The position numbers were made by a program, and so were the translations under genes. The notes beneath the pieces were generated by a model that saw nothing but the letters and a program-made list of their open reading frames with translations, had not been told where the DNA came from and did not search any database. Positions 9,798 through 21,029 of a stretch of 64,000 nt of DNA are shown here, one piece after another; the stretch's first letter is position 1; each line of letters begins with the position of its first letter. This DNA is from Symsagittifera roscoffensis. Lineage: Eukaryota; Xenacoelomorpha; Acoela; Convolutidae. Location: contig NC_087065.1 of the NCBI RefSeq assembly GCF_963678635.1, positions 25,131,254-25,195,253 on the forward strand, written 5' to 3'.

Positions 9798-10901
9798 CCC
9801 AAGGAAAGAGGAAGTCGCCTCATATCTAGAATCAGGTACAAAATTGGAAATATGAAATTGATTTGTTAAAACCAATTGACTGTTTTTTTGATCGTTATGG
9901 ATTTGTAAATATGGATCATGTCAATTTTTCATTGAAAAATTCAAAAATTATTGATAATCTAGCTTCTCTCAAATGTTTGCGAAATTACCAAAAAAAAAAA
10001 AAAAAAAAAACTGAGCGCTATGAATGAATACTCAAAAAATCTCCACAAACTTCTAAGCCAGGTGTAATGTTTTCTTTTGAGTTTCAAGAAGCTGCAAAAA
10101 ACGTTTCAAGTTGCAAAAAATAATTCAATTTTTTCGACAAAAAGTAAACAATTGATTCAATTTTTTTGACAAGATGCGAAAAGTGTTTCATATTTTTTCG
10201 ACAAGATGCGAAAAGTGTTTCAATTTTTTGACAAGATGCTAAAAGTGTTTTAATTTTTTCGACAAGATGCGAAAAGTGTTTCACTTTTTTGACAAAATGC
10301 GAAAAATATTTTACTTTTTTTGACAAAATAAGAAAAATGTGTGAATTTTTTCCGACAAGATGCAAAAAATGTTTCACTTTTTTCGACAAAATTAAAAAAA
10401 ACTGTTTCATTTTTTTCCTTCAAATGCGAAAAGTGCTTTACTTTCTTTATAAAATGCGAAAAGTGTTTCACTTTTCACTACAAAAAGCGAAAAGTGTTCG
10501 AGTTGTTTTGGCAAGACGCAAAAAACGATCAGGTATTTATTATTTGTGTAGAAATTTTCTAATATGTGTGCAAAATTAATTAGGTTTCTTGAAATGCGCA
10601 CAAATCCGAAGCGCTGAATTAAGTTCTAATTGTTTTTAAATGATTTACCCTCTACTTTTCATCTATTCTCGTTATTAAAATGAAATTGTAGAAAATAATT
10701 ACAAAGAACGAAGTAAATATCAAACAATAACTATTTACAAAAACAATTAACCAAAGAGCTGTCGAGAGTTCTGGAGATTTTCTACAGAAGGCAGAGCTGG
10801 ACGAGGTTGTAGTGGTTGTTGTGGAGCTGGAGGCGTCATTGTTTCTGAGAGGCCCTCATCTTCATCTATTGTGATGGGGTTTACGGCTGATCTTGCCTCC
10901 T
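9798..10901. repeat. Nested ~1.1 kb tandem unit
   Basis: The unit starts at CCCAAGGAAAGAGGAAGTCG, a piece of the 168-codon gene, and runs through a conserved stretch, a poly-A tract, the hairpin minisatellite and the 3' third of the 168-codon gene. It recurs at 10,902 (truncated at 11,371), at 13,766-14,865 and at 14,866-15,961. Unit lengths are about 1,096-1,104 bases. Each unit therefore ends in the same gene fragment with which the next begins, as expected for unequal crossing-over within that gene. Confidence 0.85.
10130..10510. repeat. Hairpin minisatellite (~30 bp unit)
   Basis: Degenerate tandem copies of a unit close to GACAAAATGCGAAAAGTGTT followed by TCACTTTTTTC. Each unit contains the inverted pair AAAAGTG/CACTTTT around a short TTT-type loop, so every unit is a small hairpin. 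Both strands appear as open frames rich in K, F and H, but these are artefacts of the repeat. It lies just downstream of a 168-codon gene fragment. Confidence 0.9.
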
Positions 10902-10940
10902 CCCAAGGAAAGAGGAAGTCGCCTCATATCTAGAATCAGG
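10747..10940 (-). pseudogene. 3' fragment of the 168-codon gene family
   Basis: The minus strand encodes the acidic/proline-rich C-terminal part: SSFPWEEARSAVNPITIDED, then EGLSETMTPPAPQQPLQPR and an ending NLQNSRQLFG with a TAA stop at 10,747-10,749. It corresponds to the end of the intact genes at 31,542 and 33,967, which have FPWEEGSVENPITIEEDERF. The fragment is cut at TCTAGAATCAGG, where unrelated sequence follows. The frame remains open, but without the N-terminal domain it is presumably inactive. Confidence 0.75.
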
Positions 10941-11234
10941 TACAAAACTGGAAATATGAAATTGATTTGTTAAAACCAATTGACTGTTTTTTTGATCGTC
11001 ATGGATTTGTAAATATGGATCATGTCAATTTTTCATTGAAAAATTCAAAAATTATTAGCTTCTCTCAAATGTTTGCGAAATTACCAAAAAAAATTAAAAA
11101 AAAAACAGCGTTGTGAATGAATACTCAAAAAATCTCCACAAACTTCCAAGCCAGGTGTAATGTTTTCTTTTGAGTTTCAAGAAGCTGCAAAAAGCGTTTC
11201 AAGTTGCAAAAAATAATTCAATTTTTTCGACAAA

Positions 11235-11375
11235 AAGTAAAAAATTGATTCAATTTTTTGACAAGATGCGAAAAGTGTTTCATTTTTTTTCGACAAGATG
11301 CGAAAAGTGTTTCAATTTTTTGACAAGATGCTAAAAGTGTTTTAAATTTTTCGACAAGATGCGAAAAGTGTTTCA
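11235..11375. repeat. Hairpin minisatellite, truncated array at duplication junction
   Basis: Four to five copies of the ~30 bp hairpin unit. The array is cut at 11,371, where the second 4 kb copy begins, so the duplication breakpoint lies inside the array. Confidence 0.85.
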
Positions 11376-12537
11376 TAACTTTTTGCAAAAGACTCCGTTT
11401 CGGTGGCTTCTTGATTTTTCAATATTTTTCAAATTTTACGGTATTTTTTGTAACCGCTGCTCCCATTGATTCCAAGACGATGCTTTGTACACCAAGCAGA
11501 TTGGGATGTTGGTTTGAATTTTTTGGGAGGAAGAAAATTTTATCCTACCGTTTGTCCATCCTTACAAACTCCTAATTCTTTCACTGTTTTGTTTTCATTA
11601 CATTTCAATACCAAAACAACCAGGCTCATTATAATAAGTTTTTTTCTCTGAAGTTTTGTTTGGTTAAAATGAATAAAAATCGATCAATGCATATACTTTT
11701 GAAGCAAATATTTTAACATTTAAACAGAAAAATTATCGAGAAAGCATGAACTGGGGAGACTAGGTACAACATAACAATACCCAGGTCCTTTTTTTGTAAT
11801 AGATTTCACAGATCCATCAGAATCATGTCGAATTGCATGTAATCTAAAGATTTTGGAGTTCGCAAAAAAATAATCCATACAGGAACTTTTGCATCCAATT
11901 AGAACTCCAAAGAAAAAATTTTGGTCCAATTCTTTCAAATTTTTGTCCATTTCTTTCAAATTTTTTCTGATTTTGTTTTTGATGAGAAATCTTGCGTTAC
12001 AATCTCAAAAATTCTCAGGTTTTCATTCAATTACTGTACGTTCACTTTCGACAGTGCATTCGTCAATAATGATACAAGATATTTTGAATAATTCTACATA
12101 TCCTAGTAAGGAAATAAGGAAGTATATCGAGTAATTTTTCATATTCTAATCTTTGTACTTGGAAAGAGTGATTTATGTTCCATTGATTCTTTTTCTACGA
12201 TATTCTATAAGTACTATTTTTTTGGTATCGTATCGGTATGCTATGTGAATTTTTCTTCTACGATTATGCAGGGTCCACTCAAAACGTGATATTTGTGAGT
12301 CTACGTCCAAATTCTGCAAGTTTGGTAAATTTTGTGATTCTATAACAAGTAGCAAACTTTTTTTGACTTTTCTGGCAGAGAAACATGGAAAAAAGCCAAT
12401 TTATTGTGATGTTTTAAGATTAAATTTCTCGAAAAACCAATATTCCAACTCATTCTGCTCAACACGAATCCTAATTGAAAAAAAGATTTTGAGGAGAAAT
12501 ATTTAAATTACAAGACAAAAAACATAATTAACACAGT

Positions 12538-12923
12538 TTATTGTACATTACAGTTCTCAAAAATCATAATTTCTCTCAAAGTTTGGGACAGTTCTTTGAA
12601 TTTATTTAAAGTATAGTTGACATAGGCAACTTGTTTCATTGCTTCATTCTCTTTTGCAATGAACAGTCGAATCTAAATGTAGGGACGTTTGTTAACATTA
12701 TACTTCTTGAGCGGGACACAAGTTTGTCTTCTATTAAAGGATTCCAAGTCATATACTTTGTTGCAGTTGGCAAGCTCCTGGTCCATAGTTGACTCCTTGT
12801 CAGTAGTGAGTTCTAATACAAGAACGAATCCAAGGTTTTCATCATCGTTAATGACAGTATATCTAAATGCTGAGATTGCTTCTCCTTCTTTTTCACAAAG
12901 ATATACTTGCTGTCTTTTCTCGA
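12538..12923 (-). pseudogene. Uncharacterised ~130-codon gene, copy 2 with a nonsense codon
   Basis: Nearly identical to 8,570-8,955, but the codon for Gln in the PYIQIRL block is TAG (plus-strand CTA at 12,673-12,675), which truncates the frame in its conserved part. A second change converts ACTATACTT to a nearby variant without effect on the frame. The remaining sequence is open, so the lesion is recent. It shows that at least one of the two tandem copies is dispensable. Confidence 0.55.
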
Positions 12924-13289
12924 GTTAACTCAACTCATTTTTGTTTAATAGTTTCAAGCAGGGTTCAAAACAAATTTCCTCTTCTAGGATTTTTGGGACC
13001 AAGCAAACTTACCAATTCTTGTTTAATTTTTAGAGACATCAATATAATTGGGACTAGTGTCTTTCTTGAGTACGTTTTTGGAAAGCAAACTGTTCAGATG
13101 TGGAGAATTAGGAGAAATTATTTTGAGACTAAATGAAAAAGGAAGTAAACAATATGAGTCAAACAACTGACCATAAACGGAAATCAAACTTTCAATGGAA
13201 TTTTTGTGTGAAACTTCCAAATATGGAATTTTGTAGATCTTAGTTTTCCTTTATAAATCCAAAACCCTCAGCAAAAATCATTGTTTCAG

Positions 13290-13496
13290 ATGGCTGCATG
13301 TATGCGCCAAGCTCTTCCAATTTTTCATTCAGATTATTGTCAAAAATTGCTATTTATTTCAGTTTCCAGTGATTTTTACGAAAAAAGGATACTAACCCAT
13401 AATGTTTGTGTCTCTACCCACAATGTTTACTGTTCTTTGGAAACTTGTAAGCTCCACATACTTCTGATTGGTTCACCTTTCAATCAATTTTTATAA
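13290..13496 (+). CDS. Small ORF divergent to the ~130-codon gene, copy 2
   Basis: Same frame as 9,322-9,528, beginning MAACMRQALPIFHSDYCQKL after a TTTCAG acceptor and ending at the same stop. There are only silent or minor differences between the tandem copies. Function is unknown. It is retained because the related ORF at 28,134 shows a conserved start. Confidence 0.4.
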   Translation: MAACMRQALPIFHSDYCQKLLFISVSSDFYEKRILTHNVCVSTHNVYCSLETCKLHILLIGSPFNQFL

Positions 13497-14094
13497 CGAT
13501 TCGGTAATTTTAATTTCACATAGCAAATTATCGATTGTCTTTACACTCTGTACAAATAGAGATTTTATTCGAATGCTATTTCATCAACTGGTGAAGTTTT
13601 CAATCAACTTGACCGCGCTGTTCATCACAATTTGTAAGGGAAAAGAATAGAAAAATTGTCAAGGGTTGCAAAGATAAGACTGTTACGCAAAAAATTCAAA
13701 CCTCATTATTTATTTTCTAACAAGAAACTAGCTTCCACACAAAGTCTCGATTCACCTTTTTCTTTCCCAAGGAAAGAGGAAGTCACCTCATATCTAGAAT
13801 CAGGTACAAAATTGGAAATATGAAATTGATTTGTTAAAACCAATTGACTGTTTTTTTGATCGTTATGGATTTGTAAATATGGATCAAGTCAATTTTTCAT
13901 TGAAAAATTCAAAAATTATTGATAATCTAGCTTCTCTCAAATGTTTGCGAAATTACCAAAAAAAAAAAAAAAAACTGAGCGTTATGAATGAATACTCAAA
14001 AAATCTCCACAAACTTCTAAGCCAGGTGTAATGTTTTCTTTTGAGTTTCAAGAAGCTGCAAAAAATGTTTCAAGTTGCAAAAAATAATTCAATT

Positions 14095-14475
14095 TTTTCG
14101 ACAAAAAGTAAACAATTGATTCAATTTTTTTGACAAGATGCGAAAAGTGTTTCATATTTTTTCGACAAGATGCGAAAAGTGTTTCAATTTTTTGACAAGA
14201 TGCTAAAAGTGTTTTAATTTTTTCGACAAGATGCGAAAAGTGTTTCACTTTTTTGACAAAATGCGAAAAATATTTTACTTTTTTTGACAAAATAAGAAAA
14301 ATGTGTGAATTTTTTCCGACAAGATGCAAAAAATGTTTCACTTTTTTCGACAAAATTAAAAAAAACTGTTTCATTTTTTTCCTTCAAATGCGAAAAGTGC
14401 TTTACTTTCTTTATAAAATGCGAAAAGTGTTTCACTTTTTACTACAAAAAGCGAAAAGTGTTCGAGTTGTTTTGG
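14095..14475. repeat. Hairpin minisatellite
   Basis: Tandem copy of the array at 10,130-10,510, with the same order of unit variants, so it was duplicated as a block rather than amplified independently. Confidence 0.9.
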
Positions 14476-14710
14476 CAAGACGCAAAAAACGATCAGGTAT
14501 TTATTATTTGTGTAGAAATTTTCTAATATGTGTGCAAAATTAATTAGGTTTCTTGAAATGCGCACAAATCCGAAGCGCTGAATTAAGTTCTAATTGTTTT
14601 TAAATGATTTACCCTCTACTTTTCATCTATTCTCGTTATTAAAATGAAATTGTAGAAAATAATTACAAAGAACGAAGTAAATATCAAACAATAACTATTT
14701 ACAAAAACAA

Positions 14711-14904
14711 TTAACCAAAGAGCTGTCGAGAGTTCTGGAGATTTTCTACAGAAGGCAGAGCTGGACGAGGTTGTAGTGGTTGTTGTGGAGCTGGAGGCGT
14801 CATTGTTTCTGAGAGGCCCTCATCTTCATCTATTGTGATGGGGTTTACGGCTGATCTTGCCTCCTCCCAAGGAAAGAGGAAGTCGCCTCATATCTAGAAT
14901 CAGG
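14711..14904 (-). pseudogene. 3' fragment of the 168-codon gene family (tandem copy)
   Basis: Same as 10,747-10,940: an open C-terminal reading frame with the FPWEEARSAVNPITIDED block and the NLQNSRQLFG end (TAA at 14,711-14,713), cut at TCTAGAATCAGG. Here it is followed by a further ~1.1 kb unit. Confidence 0.75.
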
Positions 14905-15194
14905 TACAAAACTGGAAATATGAAATTGATTTGTTAAAACCAATTGACTGTTTTTTTGATCGTCATGGATTTGTAAATATGGATCATGTCAATTTTTCAT
15001 TGAAAAATTCAAAAATTATTAGCTTCTCTCAAATGTTTGCGAAATTACCAAAAAAAATTAAAAAAAAAAACAGCGTTGTGAATGAATACTCAAAAAATCT
15101 CCACAAACTTCCAAGCCAGGTGTAATGTTTTCTTTTGAGTTTCAAGAAGCTGCAAAAAGCGTTTCAAGTTGCAAAAAATAATTCAATTTTTTCG

Positions 15195-15560
15195 ACAAAA
15201 AGTAAAAATTGATTCAATTTTTTGACAAGATGCGAAAAGTGTTTCATTTTTTTTCGACAAGATGCGAAAAGTGTTTCAATTTTTTGACAAGATGCTAAAA
15301 GTGTTTTAAATTTTTCGACAAAATGCGAAAAGTGTTTCACTTTTTTCGACAAAATGCGAAAAATGTTTTACTTTTTTCGACAAAATAAGAAAAATGTGTG
15401 AATTTTTTCCGACAAGATGCAAAAAATGTTTCACCTTTTTCGACAAAATTAAAAAAAACTGTTTCATTTTTTTTTCCTTCAAATGCGAAAAGTGCTTTAC
15501 TTTCTTTATAAAATGCGAAAAGTGTTTAACTTTTTACTACAAAAAGCGAAAAGTGTTCGA
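15195..15560. repeat. Hairpin minisatellite
   Basis: Further array of the ~30 bp unit with AAAAGTG/CACTTTT arms, immediately downstream of the full-length pseudogene at 15,807-16,278. Confidence 0.9.
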
Positions 15561-15806
15561 GTTGTTTTGGCAAGACGCCAAAAAACGATCAGGTATTTAT
15601 TATTTGTGTAGAAATTTTCTAATATGTGTGCAAAATTATTTAAGTTTCTTGAAATGCGCACAAATTCGAAGCGCTGAATTAAGTTCTAATTGTTTTTAAA
15701 TGATTTACCCTCTACTTCTCATCTACTCTCGTTATTAAAATGAAATTGTAGAAAATAATTACAAAGAACGAAGTAAATATCAAACAATAACTATTTACAA
15801 AAACAA

Positions 15807-16278
15807 TTAACCAAAGAGCTGTCGAGAGTTCTGGAGATTTTCTACAGAACACAGAGCTGGACGAGGTTGTAGTGGTTGTTGTGGAGCTGGAGGCGTCATT
15901 GTTTCTGAGAGGCCCTCATCTTCATCTATTGTGATGGGGTTTACGGCTGATCCTGCCTCCTCCCAAGGAAAGAGGAAGTCGCCTCATATCTAGAATCAGG
16001 AATCTCGGGGAAGTTCATTCCCTAATGCTCGGACACTTCCTCCACCATTTGCATGGTTCCAAGTTGGTTTTCTGTGATGGTTACTTGTGTCATATGATTT
16101 TCGTTGAAATCGCTTCGCATCAATTCCACCATGTGTCAGACTTGGATTGGCTAACCATTCGGGCCAAAAATACTCCAGAGACAGTTTCTCGCACTTGATT
16201 TTGTACTAGATCTTGAAACCTACCGAGTACATAAGGTTGCTGATTTGTACTGAGAAGATAATTTTGAGCAATATAGTA
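15807..16278 (-). pseudogene. 168-codon gene, full-length pseudogene
   Basis: Aligned by eye along its whole length with the intact copies at 31,542-32,048 and 33,967-34,473. The N-terminal block reads DLVQNQVRETVSGVFLARM (intact copies have DLVQTQ.GE.VCGVFLARM), then after a one-base frame change come HMVELMRSDFNENHMTQVTI and ENQLGTMQMVEEVSEH. A TAG stop interrupts that region, and the reading finishes with the FPWEEAGSAVNPITIDED and QNSRQLFG end. The start region has lost part of the MLKMLKM leader. It lies 1.3 kb from, and divergent to, the Polinton polymerase at 17,567, the same arrangement as the intact copies and the second polymerase. Confidence 0.75.
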
Positions 16279-17566
16279 GGTAAAAGATACAGAGTACAAA
16301 CAAGAAGGATTTAGTGTTGAGAGAGGAGATTGTTGACGATAGATAAATTGAAATTAAAATATTTAGAGCTGAGAGAAGAGGTGGTTGTCGGTAGTTTAGT
16401 TGAAAACAAAAAGATTCTTAGTTAGGGTTGAGGGGTACTTTCAACTCGAATGTGTGGCTTTAACCAATCAGAGTTGAATTTTCCATGTTTGAGGACCATT
16501 TAAGGACTTTAATCTTCCAAATAAATGAAAATATACACAAAAGCAAAAAACAAAAAAAATGACTAAAAATTGTTTGCCTAAAAAAAAGAAATATTGCCGA
16601 TATGAATAACAAAAGAAAGAAATTTATAACAAGTAGCATCTCTGCAAGTTTTCTCATAAAGTCAATTGATTGTTTTGTATATAATCAAAGAAAAATTGTT
16701 GATTTTTGAGTAAATAGTCAAGTTCTTTAATTTTGATGTAAATTTGATAGGATAGCTCGACGTTGATGAATTTATCAAAGCAAATCTCTGGATATCTTTT
16801 CCAATCCTATCAAGCAGGAATTTGAACTTTGAAAACCTTTACAAAAATGGATGAATAAAGAACATTGCTTGGGAGTTTTTGAGAACAAATTTGGGAATTG
16901 GGTAGGGGATCAAAAGAGTCTGTGATTTGTTATCAAACGACTTTCTGATCTATATCAAATATTTTCGAGAATAAACAAAATTTCTTTGGTTTTCAGCTGT
17001 AATTCAGCCGGAAGTTTGAAACTTTGATACTCAATGCTTGGTTCAAAATAAACTCTTTGATTGAGTAAGTTTCTCTAAAGAGACCTTTACCTAGTCGGAT
17101 AACTCCATTTTGTACAATGGAAACGTTCAAAAATTATGTAAAAAGTATACATCAATAAGAAAATCAAGTGGATTTTTTTCTTTTTTCATGTAAAGTAAGT
17201 CAAGGAAATTCAAATGTTTTTTTTTGGTAGACATTTTTTAAATAATGATTAATGTTTTCAAAATATTATAAGCATTTCACTTTTAGAAAACGCTGTGTTC
17301 TGATGGTTCATTTCCAACAAACAGTGTCTTTAAAAGAATACTCAATTCTGATTGATTGATTTTCTCTGAACAACAGTACAAAAAACTCATTTCATTCTGA
17401 TTTTCTTTTACGTTAAAAGCAATCGTTCTATTGACTACTAGAAAGAAGTTTCAATAATTTTGAACAAATCAAAGTAATTATAAAAATCCAATAATTTTTT
17501 GGGACGTTTCAATTCTCCCAGTTTTTAGATGCAACGTACTTTTGCTAAATCTCCCACTTTTTTCAG
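16279..17566. promoter_or_regulatory. Divergent intergenic region, 168-codon gene / Polinton polymerase (block 1)
   Basis: No ORF. The sequence aligns with 34,474-35,940. It contains one CCAATCAG (about 16,465) on the side of the 168-codon pseudogene, ATTG/GATTGATT-type motifs near 17,355 on the polymerase side, and a TTTTTTCAG acceptor at 17,558-17,566 at the polymerase start. Three of the four CCAAT motifs of block 2 are missing, owing to a deletion after AGAGTTGAATTTTCC. The regulatory role is inferred. Confidence 0.45.
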
Positions 17567-20500
17567 GTGCCGACACTCAACAGAAATATTTATTACTTAT
17601 TACTTGTCGGGAATGTAATTATTGTGCTTACAACCAGCAAGAAATGAAATTCCATACGAGCAAGAAGCACCTAAAGTCAACCCCAGAGTCAACAAAGTGT
17701 GTATCGTGTGTGAAAGATTTTATTATGGTTTGAAAACGGCTTGAAAACGAGGAAAACGAGTAATTCTGTTGCTGATTTGAATAAAATCTAGGAAAACGAG
17801 GAGGAAAGTGATCAGCTGCGAGATGAGTTGAATGCCTGTCAACACTTCTTGACAGATACTGAGATGGAAAATGGACGCCACAAGGTGTTCAATTTTCAAT
17901 TTCCAAAACTAGATCCTAATCTAGTTAAGGAAAAACTGGATCAAGTCTTTGAAAAACCTGATTGTGCAGCAAAAATCAACATTGCCTTGGGATTTGTATT
18001 ACGTAATTTAGAAACCGCGAATACCGTTAATTCTACGCTCCTGAAAATAACACACTCTTTGATAAATCTGTGCTGCTTTGTACTAAGGCAAACTTGACGA
18101 CTATACAGAACAAGATCAATCAGCAAAATATCATTGAAGTTTGTACACAAGAGAAACAAAAGTTAAATTGGCGATTTGAGTTGATCACTAATGTGAGCAT
18201 TTTTGCCGCGTTAATCAAAAACGTGTCCATGGGATGTCCAGAATCAGTGATTCCCGAACCACTTCTGAAGAATAACCATATTTACTGTTTGATTTCGGAT
18301 CAAAACACAAAACAACCAAACAATGACAATTTGTGTTTGTTTCGAGCACTTGCAGTTCATTCACATGGAACAACAAATTTATCTAGAATATCGACATTTA
18401 GCTCGGAGGAGTATCGGTAAATACGAGAATACAGTTAAACTTCTATAATACAACAACCACAATATTTACGTCATAAAATCGAAAAAATTTTCAAATGCTT
18501 TCAAAGCAAAAACATTTTTCCACTAAGCAGACCACTTCAACTGCCATCTTATTTGTTCAAAAATCGAATTAAAAAAAATTCACCCCAAAAATGTTTACAC
18601 TCTATGGGACACGTTGTTTGAAATTATCAAAGACCAGTCGCTATTTTTGACTTCAAATCATTTTTGACTTCGAATCACATTGAGCATACCAAAGACCAGA
18701 GTATACCAAAGACCAGTCGCTATTTTTGACTTCGAATCAATTTGCGTGCCATCCGAAGAACTAAAACCGACTGAATCAACAACTTGGATCGGGAAGCATG
18801 AAACCATATCAGTGTCAATCTCATCCAATTTGCTTGATAAACCCATATTTTTGCGTGACTAAGATCCACAATCCCTCATTATTGACTTTGTGACAAGCTT
18901 GGAATTGTTGGCGGAAAAAAAATAAAGCCCAAAGGCGATCAAAATTTCTGGAAATTGACAATAACATCAAGAAGCGGCTATACACGATTTTCAGCATTAT
19001 GAATGAACGAGGCAGTTTCAACAAGAGTAAAACAAGAGAGTACGACGACGTTTGTATCGAGGATGTGGAAGAAACAGACGCATCCTCTCACTTTCTCAGA
19101 ATTCAAAAAAATCAATTGATTGATTTGATGCAACATCTAGAGGGTTACACCAAGACTGTACCAGTATTTGGATTGAACACTGGCCGGTATGATATAAACT
19201 TCATTAAATCATACCTCATTCCCTACCTTACCAACGAAAAAGAAAGTGAACCTTCAGTTATCAAGAAAGCAAACGACTTTGTTTCCTTCAATTTGGAGAT
19301 GTTCAGCTTCTGTACATATGAACTTTTTGGGTGGAGCTACTACCTTAGACTCTTTTCTAAACGCTTACAAAGTCAGTGAGATGAAAGTATACTTTACATA
19401 CGAGTTGTTAGATACTACCAACAAGCTTGACGAACAATAACTACCCTCGTATGATGACTTCTACAGCAAACTGAAGAATTGCAATCCTGTCGATAAAGAG
19501 TTTGATGCTTATCAAAAATTTCTTAGCACTGGGATAATTGAAAAGCAAGCCTTTAAAAAACTCGGCCTCAAGACCAAACCAGTTACGGGATTGGAAAACT
19601 ATAACTACTTGAAATCCATCTGGAAACAGGAACAAATAACAAAACTTCGTGATTTTCTAGAGTGGTGTAACAACAAAGACGTTGTTCCTACCCTTGAAGT
19701 TATGCACAAAATGATTGAATTTTACCATGACAAAGGGATAAACATGCTAAAGCTCGGCTGCACACTACCGAACTTAGCGAATATCTGTCTACACAAGTCA
19801 ACCGATTATAAGTTTTACCCATTCTTTTCGAGTGATAGTGACTTGCTTGAAAAAATACGGAAAGATATGACCGGTGGTCCCTCAATTCTTTTCACAAGAA
19901 AAACAGTAACAAACGAAACGTTGATTTGAAAATCAAACAACTTGTGTAAATCAATTGTTGGTTTTGATGCTAGTCAACTCTATCCTTATTCTATGTGTCA
20001 GGATATGCCCACAGGCTTGTATACGAGATGGGACTACAAAGAAGAAACACAAGGTAATACAATGAAGGCAAGGCAAAATCGAGTTGTTCAAACGTTTGAA
20101 AATATGGTCATGCCATACTTGCAAGCATCAAGAACTGAATGCAAAATTGAGAGTTACTTCACTACAGGAACACAGAAAAAAATTGATTGCTTCAGTGTTG
20201 ATGGTTATTGCAACCATTGTAAGACTGTTTTTGAAGCAATGGGCTGCTATTTCAATTTTTGCCCATGTCAAGAAGCTAGACCATTCTTAACTGATGATGA
20301 TATCAATCGAGGAACCAAGAAAAGAGAAATGGATGGGCTTCGAAAAGATTACATTCGAGAGAAAGGATACTTTAAAGAAGAAATGTGGGATTGCAGTTGG
20401 TGGGAGAAAATTAGAAATGAAACAATGTTCGGCTCCGTGCAATGCGATCTATTTCCCATGAAGCGAGCAGTATGAGCTGAAAAGTGAAGCAAGGACTGTC

Positions 20501-20908
20501 GAGACGATTTCAGAGCAGATGCAAAAAACAACCCTTCCCCCCGTAGTTGCTGCTCCAAACATAAAAAAAAACCCGACAAGAGAGAACCAAGATTGTTCAC
20601 GGAAGAGCTCAGATGCACCGAAATGTTATGTCTTAGTAGTAAAACTTATTTCTGTAAATGTCTAAAGTATAAGTTTAGCAGTAAAGTACTGAACAAACGC
20701 GCATTAGAAGACTCTGGAGATGGTCTGATGGCGAAGTATCGACAGGTTTTGGATGAGGCAGTGAACTTGAAGTCAACGAATAGACAATTTGAAACGATTA
20801 ACCATGCAGTCGCAACTTATGAACAAACTAAAAAAAGGACTGAGCTATTTTTATCCTAAACGGGAAGTTGAATGTGATGGAGTACATACTAAACCTCTAA
20901 ATTTGTAA
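17567..20908 (+). pseudogene. Polinton protein-primed family B DNA polymerase, decayed copy 1
   Basis: Polinton polymerases replicate the element by protein priming. Recognisable parts in order: CRECNYCAYNQQEMKFH zinc-binding region (17,600), CQHFLTDTEMENGRHKVF (17,830), a palm-proximal N-terminal region, an exonuclease block GLNTGRYDINFIKSYL (about 19,170), GYCNHCKTVFEAMGCYFNFC (a second Cys/His cluster), motif A FDASQLYPYSM at 19,960-19,998, and the C-terminal YEQTKK..LSYFYPKREVE end with TAA at 20,906-20,908. Motifs B (NSxYG) and C (DTDS) are lost through an internal deletion near 20,430. The start codon is GTG where copy 2 has ATG, the first zinc finger is deleted, and several stops and frameshifts are present (17,731, 18,418, 19,438, 19,927). 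Confidence 0.9.
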
Positions 20909-21029
20909 GTGATTATAAAGTAAAATTGTATCCAATGCTGTAAAATATTTTTTTTTCTGTAAATAACCTTTTATTTCAAAATTTTTTTTAAACACTACGT
21001 TTGGGTTATAATTATTTTGTTTTATCGAT
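20909..21029. other. 3' flank of polymerase copy 1
   Basis: AT-rich sequence with a run of T and AATAACC/AAATAA-like signals. No ORF. It separates the polymerase stop from the gag remnant and may hold the polymerase polyadenylation region or the junction of the inserted retroelement. Confidence 0.35.

Larger units (their letters stand above)
7363..11371. repeat. Tandem duplication, copy 1 (about 4.0 kb)
   Basis: The segment beginning TTCATAACTTTTTGCAAAAG at 7,364 is repeated from 11,373, so copy 1 is followed head-to-tail by copy 2. The offset is 4,009 at the left end and 3,964-3,968 further right because of small deletions. Identity by eye is close to complete. The right boundary of copy 1 falls inside the GCGAAAAGTGTTTCA minisatellite, with TTTCATA shared at the join. 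The left part (7,363-8,200) holds short ORFs that I cannot assign. The rest holds the ~130-codon gene, a plus-strand ORF, minisatellites and a 168-codon gene fragment. Confidence 0.9.
11372..15335. repeat. Tandem duplication, copy 2 (about 4.0 kb)
   Basis: Head-to-tail repeat of 7,363-11,371. Differences are few: a deletion of the second AACTTTAGAACTCC stretch near 11,950, shorter poly-A near 13,960, and scattered substitutions. One substitution creates a stop in the ~130-codon gene. Beyond about 15,335 the sequence continues into a complete minisatellite and a full-length pseudogene of the 168-codon family, so copy 2 retains the ancestral right flank. Confidence 0.9.

Noticed and set aside
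10084-15699. Long K/F/H-rich ORFs on both strands across the minisatellites (also at 30.7-31.4 kb)
   Set aside because: They are translations of the ~30 bp tandem repeat. Several frames on both strands are open at once and composition follows the repeat, so they are not genes.
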